Of a DNA stretch of 64,000 nucleotides, positions 17,112 to 25,391 are shown in pieces (position 1 is the first letter of the stretch; each line of letters starts with the position of its first letter). The position numbers and the translations under genes are program-made. The notes under the pieces were generated by a model. It ran no database searches. It saw only the letters and a list, made by a program, of their open reading frames with translations, and was not told where the DNA came from. Origin of the DNA: Streptomyces gardneri (GTDB lineage Bacteria; Actinomycetota; Actinomycetes; Streptomycetales; Streptomycetaceae); the NCBI RefSeq assembly GCF_006539185.1, contig NZ_BJMN01000022.1, forward strand, positions 1-64,000, in the 5' to 3' direction.

Positions 17112-18176
17112 GTGCACGGTGAGTACAAGGCACCCGGCGGCAAGCTCGTCGTCGTCGATCTGGACGTCGAGGACGGGGTACTCCGCAACGTGCGGGTAGC
17201 CGGGGACTTCTTCCTGGAGCCCGACGAGGCGATCCTCGCGATCAACGGCGCCCTGGAAGGTGCCCCTTCCTCCGCGGACGCCACGAAGCTGGCGGCCCGG
17301 ATCACCGAGGCCCTGCCCGAGTCGACCGTGATGTTCGGGCTGACCGCCGATGGAATCGGCATCGCTGTCCGGCGGGCCCTCGCCCACGCAACCGAGTGGA
17401 GCGACTACGACTGGCAGCTGGTGCACACGGGGCCTCAGGCCCCGGCCCTGCACATGGCGCTGGACGAGGTGCTCACCGCCGAGGTGGCCGCCGGGCGGCG
17501 GGCTCCCACCTTGCGGGTCTGGGAGTGGGCCTCGCCCGCCGTCGTGATCGGCAGCTTCCAGTCGCTGCGGAACGAGGTTGACCTCGGTGGGGCGGCGAAG
17601 CACGGGATGACCGTGGTGCGTCGCATTTCCGGTGGTGGGGCCATGTTCGTGGAACCCATGAGTACGATCACCTACTCCCTGTCCGTGCCGGAGTCCCTGG
17701 TGTCGGGCCTCTCCTTCGCCGACAGCTACGCCTACCTCGACGACTGGGTGCTCGGCGCCCTCGGCGACATGGGGATCAAGGCCTGGTACCAACCGCTCAA
17801 CGACATCGCCACCGAGGCCGGGAAGATCGCGGGCGCCGCGCAGAAGCGGGTGGTCGGCCTGGACGGCGGGCCAGGGGCCGTCCTTCACCATGTGACCATG
17901 TCGTACGACATCGACGCCGACAAGATGTTGGAGGTCCTGCGCATCGGCAGGGAGAAGATGTCCGACAAGGGCACCAAGAGCGCGAAGAAGCGCGTCGACC
18001 CGCTGCGCCGGCAGACCGGCCTCGCCCGGGAGCAGGTGATCGAGAACATGATCACCTCCTTCCGTGACCGCTACGGGCTGACCACCGGGGAGGTCACCGA
18101 GGAGGAGCTGGTCCGGGCGGAGGAGCTGGTGCGGACGAAGTTCGCCGCCGAGGAGTGGACCGCGCGGGTGCCGTAG
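17112..18176 (+). CDS. lplA: Lipoate-protein ligase A
   Basis: Activates lipoate with ATP and attaches it to the E2 and GcvH lipoyl domains. The 354-residue protein (GTG start at 17112, VHGEYKAPGGKLVVVDLDVEDG) carries the accessory domain at the N-terminus (about 1-85) and the catalytic BPL/LplA domain after it, including RRISGGGAMF at about 171-180, where the glycine loop binds the adenylate. The order accessory-then-catalytic is typical of the actinobacterial enzyme. It is intact. Immediately after its stop lies a second, diverged copy of its own last ~110 codons, so the gene may have replaced a resident lplA by recombination. Confidence 0.85.
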   Translation: MHGEYKAPGGKLVVVDLDVEDGVLRNVRVAGDFFLEPDEAILAINGALEGAPSSADATKLAARITEALPESTVMFGLTADGIGIAVRRALAHATEWSDYDWQLVHTGPQAPALHMALDEVLTAEVAAGRRAPTLRVWEWASPAVVIGSFQSLRNEVDLGGAAKHGMTVVRRISGGGAMFVEPMSTITYSLSVPESLVSGLSFADSYAYLDDWVLGALGDMGIKAWYQPLNDIATEAGKIAGAAQKRVVGLDGGPGAVLHHVTMSYDIDADKMLEVLRIGREKMSDKGTKSAKKRVDPLRRQTGLAREQVIENMITSFRDRYGLTTGEVTEEELVRAEELVRTKFAAEEWTARVP

Positions 18177-18177
18177 G

Positions 18178-18513
18178 CAGCTGGACGGGGCCGTACAGGT
18201 CGGGGGCGGTGGCGCGGTGCTGCACCACGTGACGATGGCGTACGACATCGACGCGGACCGGATGACGGAGGTGCTGCGGATCGGCCGCGAGAAGCTCTCC
18301 GACAAGGGCACGAAGAGCGCGAAGAAGCGGGTGGACCCGCTGCGGAGGCAGACGGGGCTGCCGCGCGAGGCGGTGATCGAGCGGATGATCGCCTCCTTCC
18401 GCGGCCGGTACGGCCTGTCGGAGGGTGTCCTCGCGGAGGACGAGCTGACGCGGGCGAAGGAGCTGGCGGAGACGAAGTTCGGCACGGCGGAGTGGACGGC
18501 CCGGGTGCCGTAG
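18178..18513 (+). pseudogene. 3' fragment of a second lplA
   Basis: An open frame that begins one base after the lplA stop (QLDGAVQVGGGGAVLHHVT) and runs to the TAG at 18513. It is collinear with the last ~110 residues of the intact LplA: VTMAYDIDADRMTEVLRIGREKLS against VTMSYDIDADKMLEVLRIGREKMS, both ending EWTARVP, with scattered amino-acid and many synonymous changes. It lacks the catalytic domain. The divergence argues against a recent local duplication and for a remnant of an older resident gene displaced by an incoming one. A GTG at 18217 could start a 98-residue peptide but there is no reason to think it is used. Confidence 0.8.
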
Positions 18514-18550
18514 GGACCCGGGCCGGGGGCGGGCTGCCTAGGCTGTCGGC

Positions 18551-19441
18551 ATGCTGATGCGTGTCGAGGGTCCGGTGAAGCCCGGTCTGCGGATGGAGAG
18601 CGCCGACGGGCGGCGGCTGGTGCTGATGCAGGGCGGGGTTCCCGTGCTGTTCGCCCGGCAGCGGGTCACCTGGTACGGGCTGCACTACGCGCGGACGGGC
18701 CGGTACGTCTCGCCGCTGGCGCCCTTGCGGGCGGAACTGGCCCGTACTGTCGCCGAGTTCGCGGAGCCCGGCTCGGAGGAGTGGACGGAGCGCTGGGCCG
18801 CGCACGGCGGTGCGGGGCTGCGCGCGGCGGGCGACGGGCCGCTCCACGAGGGCGAGTGGCATCTCGCCCCGGACGCGGACCGCTGGTTCGTGGACGGCAA
18901 CTGGCCGAAACTGCTCGCCCATGACCCGGACAGGGGCCACCTCACGTGGTTCGGGTACGGCGACCCCGACGAGGACGCGCGGGACCTGCTGCCGCTGCGG
19001 GCCCTGTCGCAGCCGGAGGCGCCCCGGGTGAAGGCGTACCGCCGCCAGTACCGGGAGGGGGTCCTGCCGCCGGTGTTCGCGTGGTGGATCAGCGGGCTCA
19101 ACTCCCCCGTCGTCCTCGACGGCCACGACCGGCTGACGGCGGCGCTCGCGGAGGGCGGCCGCCCTCGGGTCCTGCTCCTCTCCCGGGCCATGGACGCCGC
19201 CCGGATCGCGCTCTGGGCGGAACGGCCCGTGGCCGAGTACGAGGGCCGGGTCGCCGCGCTGGACGGACCGCTCGGCCCGAACCGCGTCGCGCACGTGAGC
19301 CGACAGTTCGCGAACACGCTCCGGGCGATCATCCAGGCCCCGGCCGTGACCCGCGCCTGGCCCTTCCCGGGCGGGCCCGCGGCCTGGGACGCGGCGGTGG
19401 CCGCGCACGTCCCGGGCTGGGCCCCCGACGCGGACCGGTGA
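18551..19441 (+). CDS. Conserved actinobacterial protein of unknown function
   Basis: I do not recognise a named family. The 296-residue soluble protein has no signal peptide or membrane segment. Residues about 170-200 read VFAWWISGLNSPVVLDGHDRLTAAL, which resembles the DGHHR-type nucleotide-binding turn of ParB/sulfiredoxin-fold proteins, so a ParB-like fold in the C-terminal half is possible (weak inference). The N-terminal part contains ordered aromatic-rich strands (TWYGLHYARTGRYVSP). Two ATGs 6 bases apart (18551, 18557) could serve as start. The gene follows the lplA fragment by 37 bases and lies outside the degraded region. Confidence 0.7.
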   Translation: MLMRVEGPVKPGLRMESADGRRLVLMQGGVPVLFARQRVTWYGLHYARTGRYVSPLAPLRAELARTVAEFAEPGSEEWTERWAAHGGAGLRAAGDGPLHEGEWHLAPDADRWFVDGNWPKLLAHDPDRGHLTWFGYGDPDEDARDLLPLRALSQPEAPRVKAYRRQYREGVLPPVFAWWISGLNSPVVLDGHDRLTAALAEGGRPRVLLLSRAMDAARIALWAERPVAEYEGRVAALDGPLGPNRVAHVSRQFANTLRAIIQAPAVTRAWPFPGGPAAWDAAVAAHVPGWAPDADR

Positions 19442-19575
19442 CCGCTTCCCACCTTGATCGTTGAAGTCCGGACGGGCCGGAACAGGCCGTGGTGACGGGC
19501 AGAGGAAACGTCTCCGCATGCCGCCGCCGGCCCCGGGAAACCGCCGCCGGACAGTTCGGAGATCTCGTGGGACGG

Positions 19576-20376
19576 ATGAGAAGGCTCATGGCCACGGTCG
19601 CGGGGGCGGTGCTGGCCGTGAGCCCGCTCGGCCCCGCCCCGGCGCACGCGGTCGTCGGAGGGCAGGAGGCGAGGCCGCACCAGTACCCGTTCATGGCGGG
19701 GCTCGTGGACCTCGCCGAGCAGCGGGTGATGTGCGGCGGGGCGCTCGTGAGCGACCGGTACGTGCTCACCGCCGCCCACTGCCTGACCGGCTCCTACAGC
19801 AGTACGGAGCGGGTGGGCGTCCTCCTCGGCGACCACGACCTGACGACCGGGGAGGACAGCCCGTACGCCGTCCTGGCGACGCCGGAACGGTTCGTCGTGC
19901 ACCCCGACTACGACCCGACGACCCAGGCGAACGACATCGCGCTCGTCCGGCTGGCCGAACCGGTCGCGTACAACCGCGGCGTCAGCCCGGTCGGGCTGCC
20001 CGCCCCGTACTCCCACGGCACCTTCGACCACACGCGGGTCGAGGTCCCCGGCTGGGGCGCCACCTCGTTCGGCGGCCGGACCTCCGACGTCCTGCGCGTC
20101 GTGGCGCTCGACACGATGAGCAACTCGACGTGTGTGGCGCGGGGCATGACCGCCGTCGCCTCGCCGCAGATCTGCACGTACTCCCCCGGCCGTGACACCT
20201 GCCTGTACGACTCCGGCGGCCCCCTGGTGCACCGGGTCGGGCGGAAGCCGTACCTGGTCGGTCTGGTGTCCTACGGCAAGGGATGCGCCACCGACACCCC
20301 CGCCGTGAACACCCGTGTCTGGTCCTACCTCAGCTGGATCGGGAAGACGACGGGGAAGCGCCCGGACCGGCTCTGA
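19576..20376 (+). CDS. Secreted trypsin-like serine protease (S1)
   Basis: Extracellular endopeptidase. The likely start is the ATG at 19576 (MRRLMATVAG), giving 266 residues with a Sec signal peptide ending at APAHA and the mature N-terminus VVGGQEARPHQYPF, equivalent to the IVGG activation site of chymotrypsin. A GTG at 19567 is an alternative. The triad is visible: His in TAAHC, Asp in NDIALV and Ser in TCLYDSGGPL. The residue before the Asp-Ser pair is Tyr instead of the usual Gly193 of the oxyanion hole (GDSGGP), a change also known from some insect proteases. The propeptide is very short or absent. It is convergent with the esterase gene, three bases away. Confidence 0.88.
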   Translation: MRRLMATVAGAVLAVSPLGPAPAHAVVGGQEARPHQYPFMAGLVDLAEQRVMCGGALVSDRYVLTAAHCLTGSYSSTERVGVLLGDHDLTTGEDSPYAVLATPERFVVHPDYDPTTQANDIALVRLAEPVAYNRGVSPVGLPAPYSHGTFDHTRVEVPGWGATSFGGRTSDVLRVVALDTMSNSTCVARGMTAVASPQICTYSPGRDTCLYDSGGPLVHRVGRKPYLVGLVSYGKGCATDTPAVNTRVWSYLSWIGKTTGKRPDRL

Positions 20377-20379
20377 GCC

Positions 20380-21837
20380 TCAGCGTACGCCCTCCCAGAG
20401 AAGCCGTTCCCGCGCACGCGGGTCGTCGACCGGGGTGGCCTCGGACGCGTCGGTGAACACCATCGTCGTCCGGGTCACCCCGCCGTACGCCTTCCAGCCG
20501 GGGTCGCCCGTCCTCGCGAACGAGACCCACGCCGCGTGCATGGCGTCCGCGAGGCCCTGGGGCGGGTGGTCGCCGACCATCGGGGCGTACGACGGGTCGT
20601 CGAGGCGGTCGAAGACGAACGGCAGCTCCAGGGCGTGGCAGGCGCCGAGTTCTCCGCCGAACCGCGGGGAGCGCCAGGCGAACTCGTACAGATACGAGCC
20701 CGGCACGGACTCCGCGAGGCGCACGGCGGGGAGGCGGTAGAACCAGTCGGTCGCCACGGCTTCCAGGAGTTCGCCCGGTGTGGCGCCGGGACGGCCGGCG
20801 CGGTAGACGGGGAGGGCCTCGGCCGGGTCGAGGCCGTAGGCCGCCGTCACGGCGTGGAGCGCGGCCTCCGGTACGACGTGCAGGCGTTCCGTCGGGACCA
20901 GGAAGAGGCGGTACTCCTCGCGGTTGCTGCCGATCAGGAGGTCGACGCCGAGGTCCGGGCCGGGCAGGTCGAGGCCGGGTCGGACCGGTTCGAAGGGCAT
21001 CATGTTGAGCGCCGCCTCGCCCCAACGGGCCGGATCCGGATCGGCGTTCACCTCGCCCCTCAGTTCCGCCTGGGCGGGCAGGAGATCGGGCAGGGGGACG
21101 GCGGCGAATGCCGCCGCGGTCGGTTCGATGCCCAGCTTCTCCGCCAGGCGGGCCGTGATCCGTGCCGCCGAGGACGGGCGCAGGAAGTGGTGACAGGCGC
21201 CGCTCTGGAGGATCGCCCGGCGGAACAGACCCCGGGCCGCCTCGGTGGTGAGGAGCGTGCCGATGCTCATCGCGCCCGCCGACTCGCCGAAGACCGTCAC
21301 CTGGTCCGGGTCGCCGCCGAAGGAGTCGATGTTGTCCCGGATCCAGCGGAGGGCGGCGAGCTGGTCGAGCAGGCCCCGGTTGTCGGGGCGGCCGGACACT
21401 CGCAGGAAACCGTCCGCGCCCAGGCGGTAGTTGAGCGTGACGCAGACGACGCCGTCACGGGCGAAGGTGCCGCCGTCGTACGCGGACGCCGAGCCGGAGC
21501 CGTTGGTGAACGCCCCGCCGTGCAGCCACACCATCACGGGCAGGCCGGCGCCCGGCTCCGGGGCCGGGGTCCAGATGTTCAGGTTCAGGCAGTCCTCACC
21601 CGGGATGTCGTTCTCCGGGATGAGGGCGTCGAACGGCGGGGCGTAGGGCGCGTGCGGCGCCGTCGGGCCGTGCGCCGTCGCGTCGCGTACGCCCGTCCAG
21701 GGCTCCGGTGGGGCCGGCTCGCGAAACCGCAGGGCGCCGAAGGGCGGTGCGGCGTAGGGGATGCCGAGGAAGGACGTCACACCGCCGGGCAGGGCGCGGC
21801 CACGGACCGCGCCCTGCCTCGTACCGCACACCGTCAT
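20380..21837 (-). CDS. Type B carboxylesterase
   Basis: Alpha/beta-hydrolase esterase of the acetylcholinesterase/para-nitrobenzyl-esterase family. Start ATG at 21837 (MTVCGTRQGAVRGRALPGGV) gives 485 residues, normal for bacterial type B esterases. The oxyanion loop PVMVWLHGGAFTNGSG lies at about 103-118, the nucleophile in VFGESAGAMS at about 190-199 and the family motif EDCLNLNIWTP at about 84-94. No signal peptide, so it is cytoplasmic. The start overlaps the stop of the upstream alpha/beta hydrolase gene by 4 bases. Substrate unknown. Confidence 0.9.
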   Translation of the reverse strand: MTVCGTRQGAVRGRALPGGVTSFLGIPYAAPPFGALRFREPAPPEPWTGVRDATAHGPTAPHAPYAPPFDALIPENDIPGEDCLNLNIWTPAPEPGAGLPVMVWLHGGAFTNGSGSASAYDGGTFARDGVVCVTLNYRLGADGFLRVSGRPDNRGLLDQLAALRWIRDNIDSFGGDPDQVTVFGESAGAMSIGTLLTTEAARGLFRRAILQSGACHHFLRPSSAARITARLAEKLGIEPTAAAFAAVPLPDLLPAQAELRGEVNADPDPARWGEAALNMMPFEPVRPGLDLPGPDLGVDLLIGSNREEYRLFLVPTERLHVVPEAALHAVTAAYGLDPAEALPVYRAGRPGATPGELLEAVATDWFYRLPAVRLAESVPGSYLYEFAWRSPRFGGELGACHALELPFVFDRLDDPSYAPMVGDHPPQGLADAMHAAWVSFARTGDPGWKAYGGVTRTTMVFTDASEATPVDDPRARERLLWEGVR

Positions 21838-22868
21838 GCGGACAGGACCTCCAGGAGTGCCTTGCCGAACTCCTCGGGGCGCTCCAGGTGGACCGCGTGC
21901 CCGGCGTCGGCCACCGCGACCTCCCGGACCCGGCCTCCGGCCGCCGCGTACTGGTCGAGGACATGGCGGGTCTGCGCGATCATCGGCTGCGCCGGCGTGC
22001 CGTCCCAGCCCGGCACGACGTCGATCGAGCCGAGGTGCGCCAGGTCGAACATCGAGGTGTCGGAGACGATGACGTCGTCCTCGCCGCGCACCCACAGCAC
22101 CGGCGGCTTGGGCTCGATCAGGTGCAGGTCGTCGATGCGGAAGTGGGTCGGGGCCAGGCAGTTGAGCACGCCCCGGGTGCCGGGCGCGACCCCGGGCCAG
22201 GTGGTCGAGACCGTGCTGTCGCCCGGGTAGTGGTCGTCCCCGGTGCGGGTGGTGAGCATGGCCTCGACGTACGCGTCCTCCTGCTCGAAGCGCAGCGGCG
22301 GCTTGACGTAGCAGGCCGTCAGGACGGTGCGGGGCGAGACCGGGGAGTCCTCGCCCCGGTCGCCCTCGGCGAGGTGCCGTACGAACGCGTCGTTGGCGGT
22401 GCCGCCGCCCGATCCTGCGCCGTCCGGGGAGTTGAGGGTGCCGTCCGCCTCGCGCGTGCCGCCGAAGCCGTACGGGGAGACCGGGTTGACCAGGGTCAGG
22501 GAGCCGACCCTGGTCGGGTTGTCGCGCAGGTACTGGAGGACGACGCCGCCGCCCATGGACCAGCCGACCAGGTGCGCCCGCTCGATGTCCAGGGCGTCGA
22601 GCAGCGCGCCGAGGTCGTCGGCGTAGTCGCGCACGCCGCGTGTGGCGTCGACGGGCAGCGGGTCGGTGCCGCCGAAGCCGCGCAGGTCGACGGCGAGGGG
22701 GCGGTAGCGGTCCGGGAGCGTGGTGAGAGTGGAGTGCCAGAAGACGGAGGAGGAGACGTTGCCGTGGACGAAGACGACGGCCTCGCCGTCGGACGGGGCC
22801 CCGGTGAGCTCGGTGATCTGCTGCGTGAGCCGGTCGGTGGGCACGCGGCGGGTGTGGAGTGAGGTCAT
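21834..22868 (-). CDS. Alpha/beta-fold hydrolase
   Basis: Soluble 344-residue alpha/beta hydrolase. The oxyanion segment VVFVHGNVSSSVFW is at about 31-44, the nucleophile elbow GWSMGGG at about 102-108, and the catalytic His in DAGHAVHLERPEEF near the C-terminus. Size is larger than haloalkane dehalogenases because of a lid insert (about 140-200) that includes a glycine-rich loop. It sits between a secreted lipase and a type B esterase on the same strand, overlapping the latter by 4 bases and following the former by 10 bases, so the three hydrolases form one operon. Substrate cannot be inferred. Confidence 0.88.
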   Translation of the reverse strand: MTSLHTRRVPTDRLTQQITELTGAPSDGEAVVFVHGNVSSSVFWHSTLTTLPDRYRPLAVDLRGFGGTDPLPVDATRGVRDYADDLGALLDALDIERAHLVGWSMGGGVVLQYLRDNPTRVGSLTLVNPVSPYGFGGTREADGTLNSPDGAGSGGGTANDAFVRHLAEGDRGEDSPVSPRTVLTACYVKPPLRFEQEDAYVEAMLTTRTGDDHYPGDSTVSTTWPGVAPGTRGVLNCLAPTHFRIDDLHLIEPKPPVLWVRGEDDVIVSDTSMFDLAHLGSIDVVPGWDGTPAQPMIAQTRHVLDQYAAAGGRVREVAVADAGHAVHLERPEEFGKALLEVLSA

Positions 22869-22878
22869 GTCGGGTCCT

Positions 22879-24189
22879 TCAGGAGAGCCAGGTGGCGATC
22901 TGGGCGGTGACCGAGCCGTGCCATCCCAGTTCGAGGTGGTTGGCGCCGGTGACGGTGGCCTTGCCGCCGACCGTCGGGATGCCGGTGGTGTCGAGGGCGC
23001 TGGAGATGAAGACGACGCCGTCGCTGGGGCCGCGGTTCTCGTTGAAGATGCCGAGGATGTCGGCGGAGCCGCCGGCCAGCAGGTAGGTGGTGACGGAGGC
23101 GGGCACTCCGGCGCTGTGCAGCGGCGCGATGAGCGAACCGGCGTCGATGGCGGCCTGGATGCCGCTGCCTGCGGTGTAGAAGCCCTGGCCGCCGTAGTAG
23201 GTCGTGTACCAGTCCTGGGCGGCGCCGTCGACGCCGTAGACGCCGTCCCAGCGGGCCAGCATCTGGCGCTGGCCGGGGTAGTTGTCGTAGCCGCCGGAGG
23301 GCGTCATCGAGAACTCGGGGCGTGCGGTGTACGTGCCGTAGCAGGTCATGTGGGAGTGCGGGGAGGGGGCGTTGACCTGGCCGCCGCACGCGGGCCAGAT
23401 CGAGAAGTCGTGGGCCCAGCCGTGGGCGTAGGGGTAGTCGTAGCCGCCGTTCGGGCCGCCGAGGGTGATCAGCCGGCGTACGTCACCGGCGTACGCCCGT
23501 CCCCAGTTCGGCTTCACGGACGACACGTACGCGCGGGTCGACATCTGGCCCTTGCTCCAGCCGACCAGGTCGACCTTGGCGACGCCGAGCTTGGCCTTGA
23601 TGACGGCGATGGCGTCGCCGACGATCTGCGCCTGCATCAGGTTGTCGCCCTGCTTGTGGGCGAAGCCGACGGCGAAGACGCGGTGACCGCGAGCGGAGAG
23701 GTCCTGCATCAGCCCGGTGGACGGGCAGGAGGCGGCGCCGCAGCCGTAGCCGCCCGACTCGCCGGGGTTGGCCCAGGCGCGGTCGGCGGTGTCGTTGGCG
23801 CCGTGCACGAGGAGGACGGGGGTGGTGCGGGTGCCGGTGTTCCAGCCGGGCGCCGAGTAGAGCAGGAACGTGCCGGAGGAGGGCCGGGAGACTCCGCCGA
23901 AGTACGTGACGCGCTTGCCGTCCTGGTCGCCGCGGCCGTCCGGCGGGAATCCCTCGGCACGGAATCCGGTGGTCGTGTCGGCGTAGCGCTCGACGCTCTG
24001 CCAGCCGTTGGTGACGGTCCCGGCTCCGTAGCTCGCCTCAAGGGTGAGGTACGGGGGTGGCGCGGCGGCCACCGCTCCGCTGGCCGTGGCGGGCGGTGCC
24101 ACGACGGCTGCCGCGACGACCCCCACCACCGCCAGGGCGCGGGCGGCTCGCTGCCGCCACCGACCTCCCGGACTCCGTCTGTCGACCAT
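22879..24189 (-). CDS. Secreted lipase/esterase-like alpha/beta hydrolase
   Basis: Start ATG at 24189 (MVDRRSPGGRWRQRAARALA) is preferred over the upstream ATG because it places a Sec signal peptide (twin-arginine-free, basic then hydrophobic, AVVAPPATASGA) at the N-terminus; the product is 436 residues. The oxyanion strand is PVLLVHGANDTADRAW and the nucleophile elbow is DLVGWSKGQMSTR. Several cysteines (CGAASCPS, WPACGG, MTCYG) suggest disulfides in an extracellular enzyme. It resembles Streptomyces extracellular lipases of the PF01674/triacylglycerol-lipase type. First gene of a three-hydrolase operon. The 178 bases upstream to the LLM gene hold its promoter; nothing else is seen there. 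Confidence 0.85.
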   Translation of the reverse strand: MVDRRSPGGRWRQRAARALAVVGVVAAAVVAPPATASGAVAAAPPPYLTLEASYGAGTVTNGWQSVERYADTTTGFRAEGFPPDGRGDQDGKRVTYFGGVSRPSSGTFLLYSAPGWNTGTRTTPVLLVHGANDTADRAWANPGESGGYGCGAASCPSTGLMQDLSARGHRVFAVGFAHKQGDNLMQAQIVGDAIAVIKAKLGVAKVDLVGWSKGQMSTRAYVSSVKPNWGRAYAGDVRRLITLGGPNGGYDYPYAHGWAHDFSIWPACGGQVNAPSPHSHMTCYGTYTARPEFSMTPSGGYDNYPGQRQMLARWDGVYGVDGAAQDWYTTYYGGQGFYTAGSGIQAAIDAGSLIAPLHSAGVPASVTTYLLAGGSADILGIFNENRGPSDGVVFISSALDTTGIPTVGGKATVTGANHLELGWHGSVTAQIATWLS

Positions 24190-24367
24190 GTCCCGGCCTC
24201 TTCCCTTCGTGCGCCCCTGGCGCGTCCGCCCGATACCCGTCCTGGCATCGGGTCCGCCCACGCTAGGCGGACCGGCGGGCGACGGGGCATGTGGGTGCGC
24301 CACACAAAGGGAAGGGGAAAAATGGGCGGGGACTTCACCTGCCGGGGAGAGTAAACAGGGGACTGCG

Positions 24368-25369
24368 CTACGCGCTCAGTGCCGGGATGACCGTGGATCC
24401 GTACGCGTCGATGGTGCCCTCGCGGTTGTCGTGCATGTTGTAGACGGCGAACTGGTCGACGCCCAGATCCTTGAGGTGACGCAGCTTCTCGATGTGGGCC
24501 TCGGCCGGGCCCAGGAGGCAGAAACGGTCGACGATCTCGTCGGGGACGAAGTCGGTGGACGGGTTGTCGGCGCGGCCGTGGTGGCTGTAGTCGTAGCCGT
24601 GCCGGTCCTTGATGTAGGCGGTCAGGGCCTCGGGGACCATGTCGGAGTGCTCGCCGTAGCGGGAGACGAGGTCGGCGACGTGGTTGCCGACCATGCCGCC
24701 GAACCAGCGGCACTGGTCGCGGGCGTGCGCCAGGTCGTCGCCGACGTAGGCGGGCGCGGCGACACAGATCGTGATCGCGGCGGGGTCGCGGCCGGCCTCC
24801 GCGGCGGCGGCCCGTACCGCCTTCACCATCCACTCCGTCAGATACGGGTCGGCGAGCTGGAGGATGAAGCCGTCGGCCTTCTGGCCCGCGAGGGCGAGGG
24901 CCTTGGGGCCGTAGGCGGCCATCCAGACGGGGAGCTTGCCGTCCTTGATCCAGGGGATCCTGATCGCGTTGCCGTCGACGTTCGCCTCCCGGCCCTCGGC
25001 GAGGTCGCGGATGACGTCGATGGCCTCGCCGAGCCGGGCCAGCGTGTTCGGCTTGCGTCCGGCGACGCGCATCGCGGAGTCGCCGCGGCCGATGCCGCAC
25101 ACCGTGCGGTTGCCGAACATGTCGTTGAGGGTGGCGAAGGTGGAGGCCGTCACCTCCCAGGTACGGGTGCCCGGGTTGGTGACCATCGGGCCGACGTGGA
25201 GCTTGGTGGTGTGTTCGAGGATCTGGCTGTAGATGGTGAAGGGTTCCTGCCACAGCACGGCGGAGTCGAAGGTCCAGCCGTAGCGGAAGCCGTTCCGCTC
25301 CGCCCGGCGCATCAGGCCGACGACCTGCGAGGCGGGCGGGTCGGTCTGCAGGACAAGTCCGAAGTCCAC
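24368..25369 (-). CDS. LLM-class F420-dependent oxidoreductase (TIGR03842-like)
   Basis: Luciferase-like TIM-barrel oxidoreductase predicted to use coenzyme F420. The 333-residue protein starts MDFGLVLQTDPPASQVV, contains WTFDSAVLWQEPF near 32-44, VGPMVTNPGTRTW near 60-72 and GIGRGDSAMR near 92-101, typical of the group I recall as TIGR03842. It is the last gene of the dihydropyrimidinase operon, 22 bases after that gene. Genes of this group sit next to dihydropyrimidinase in many actinomycetes, so a redox step on a pyrimidine or a derived aldehyde is a reasonable guess, but its reaction is not established. Confidence 0.85.
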   Translation of the reverse strand: MDFGLVLQTDPPASQVVGLMRRAERNGFRYGWTFDSAVLWQEPFTIYSQILEHTTKLHVGPMVTNPGTRTWEVTASTFATLNDMFGNRTVCGIGRGDSAMRVAGRKPNTLARLGEAIDVIRDLAEGREANVDGNAIRIPWIKDGKLPVWMAAYGPKALALAGQKADGFILQLADPYLTEWMVKAVRAAAAEAGRDPAAITICVAAPAYVGDDLAHARDQCRWFGGMVGNHVADLVSRYGEHSDMVPEALTAYIKDRHGYDYSHHGRADNPSTDFVPDEIVDRFCLLGPAEAHIEKLRHLKDLGVDQFAVYNMHDNREGTIDAYGSTVIPALSA

Positions 25370-25391
25370 GCGGGACCTCCTGGTTCGGGGT

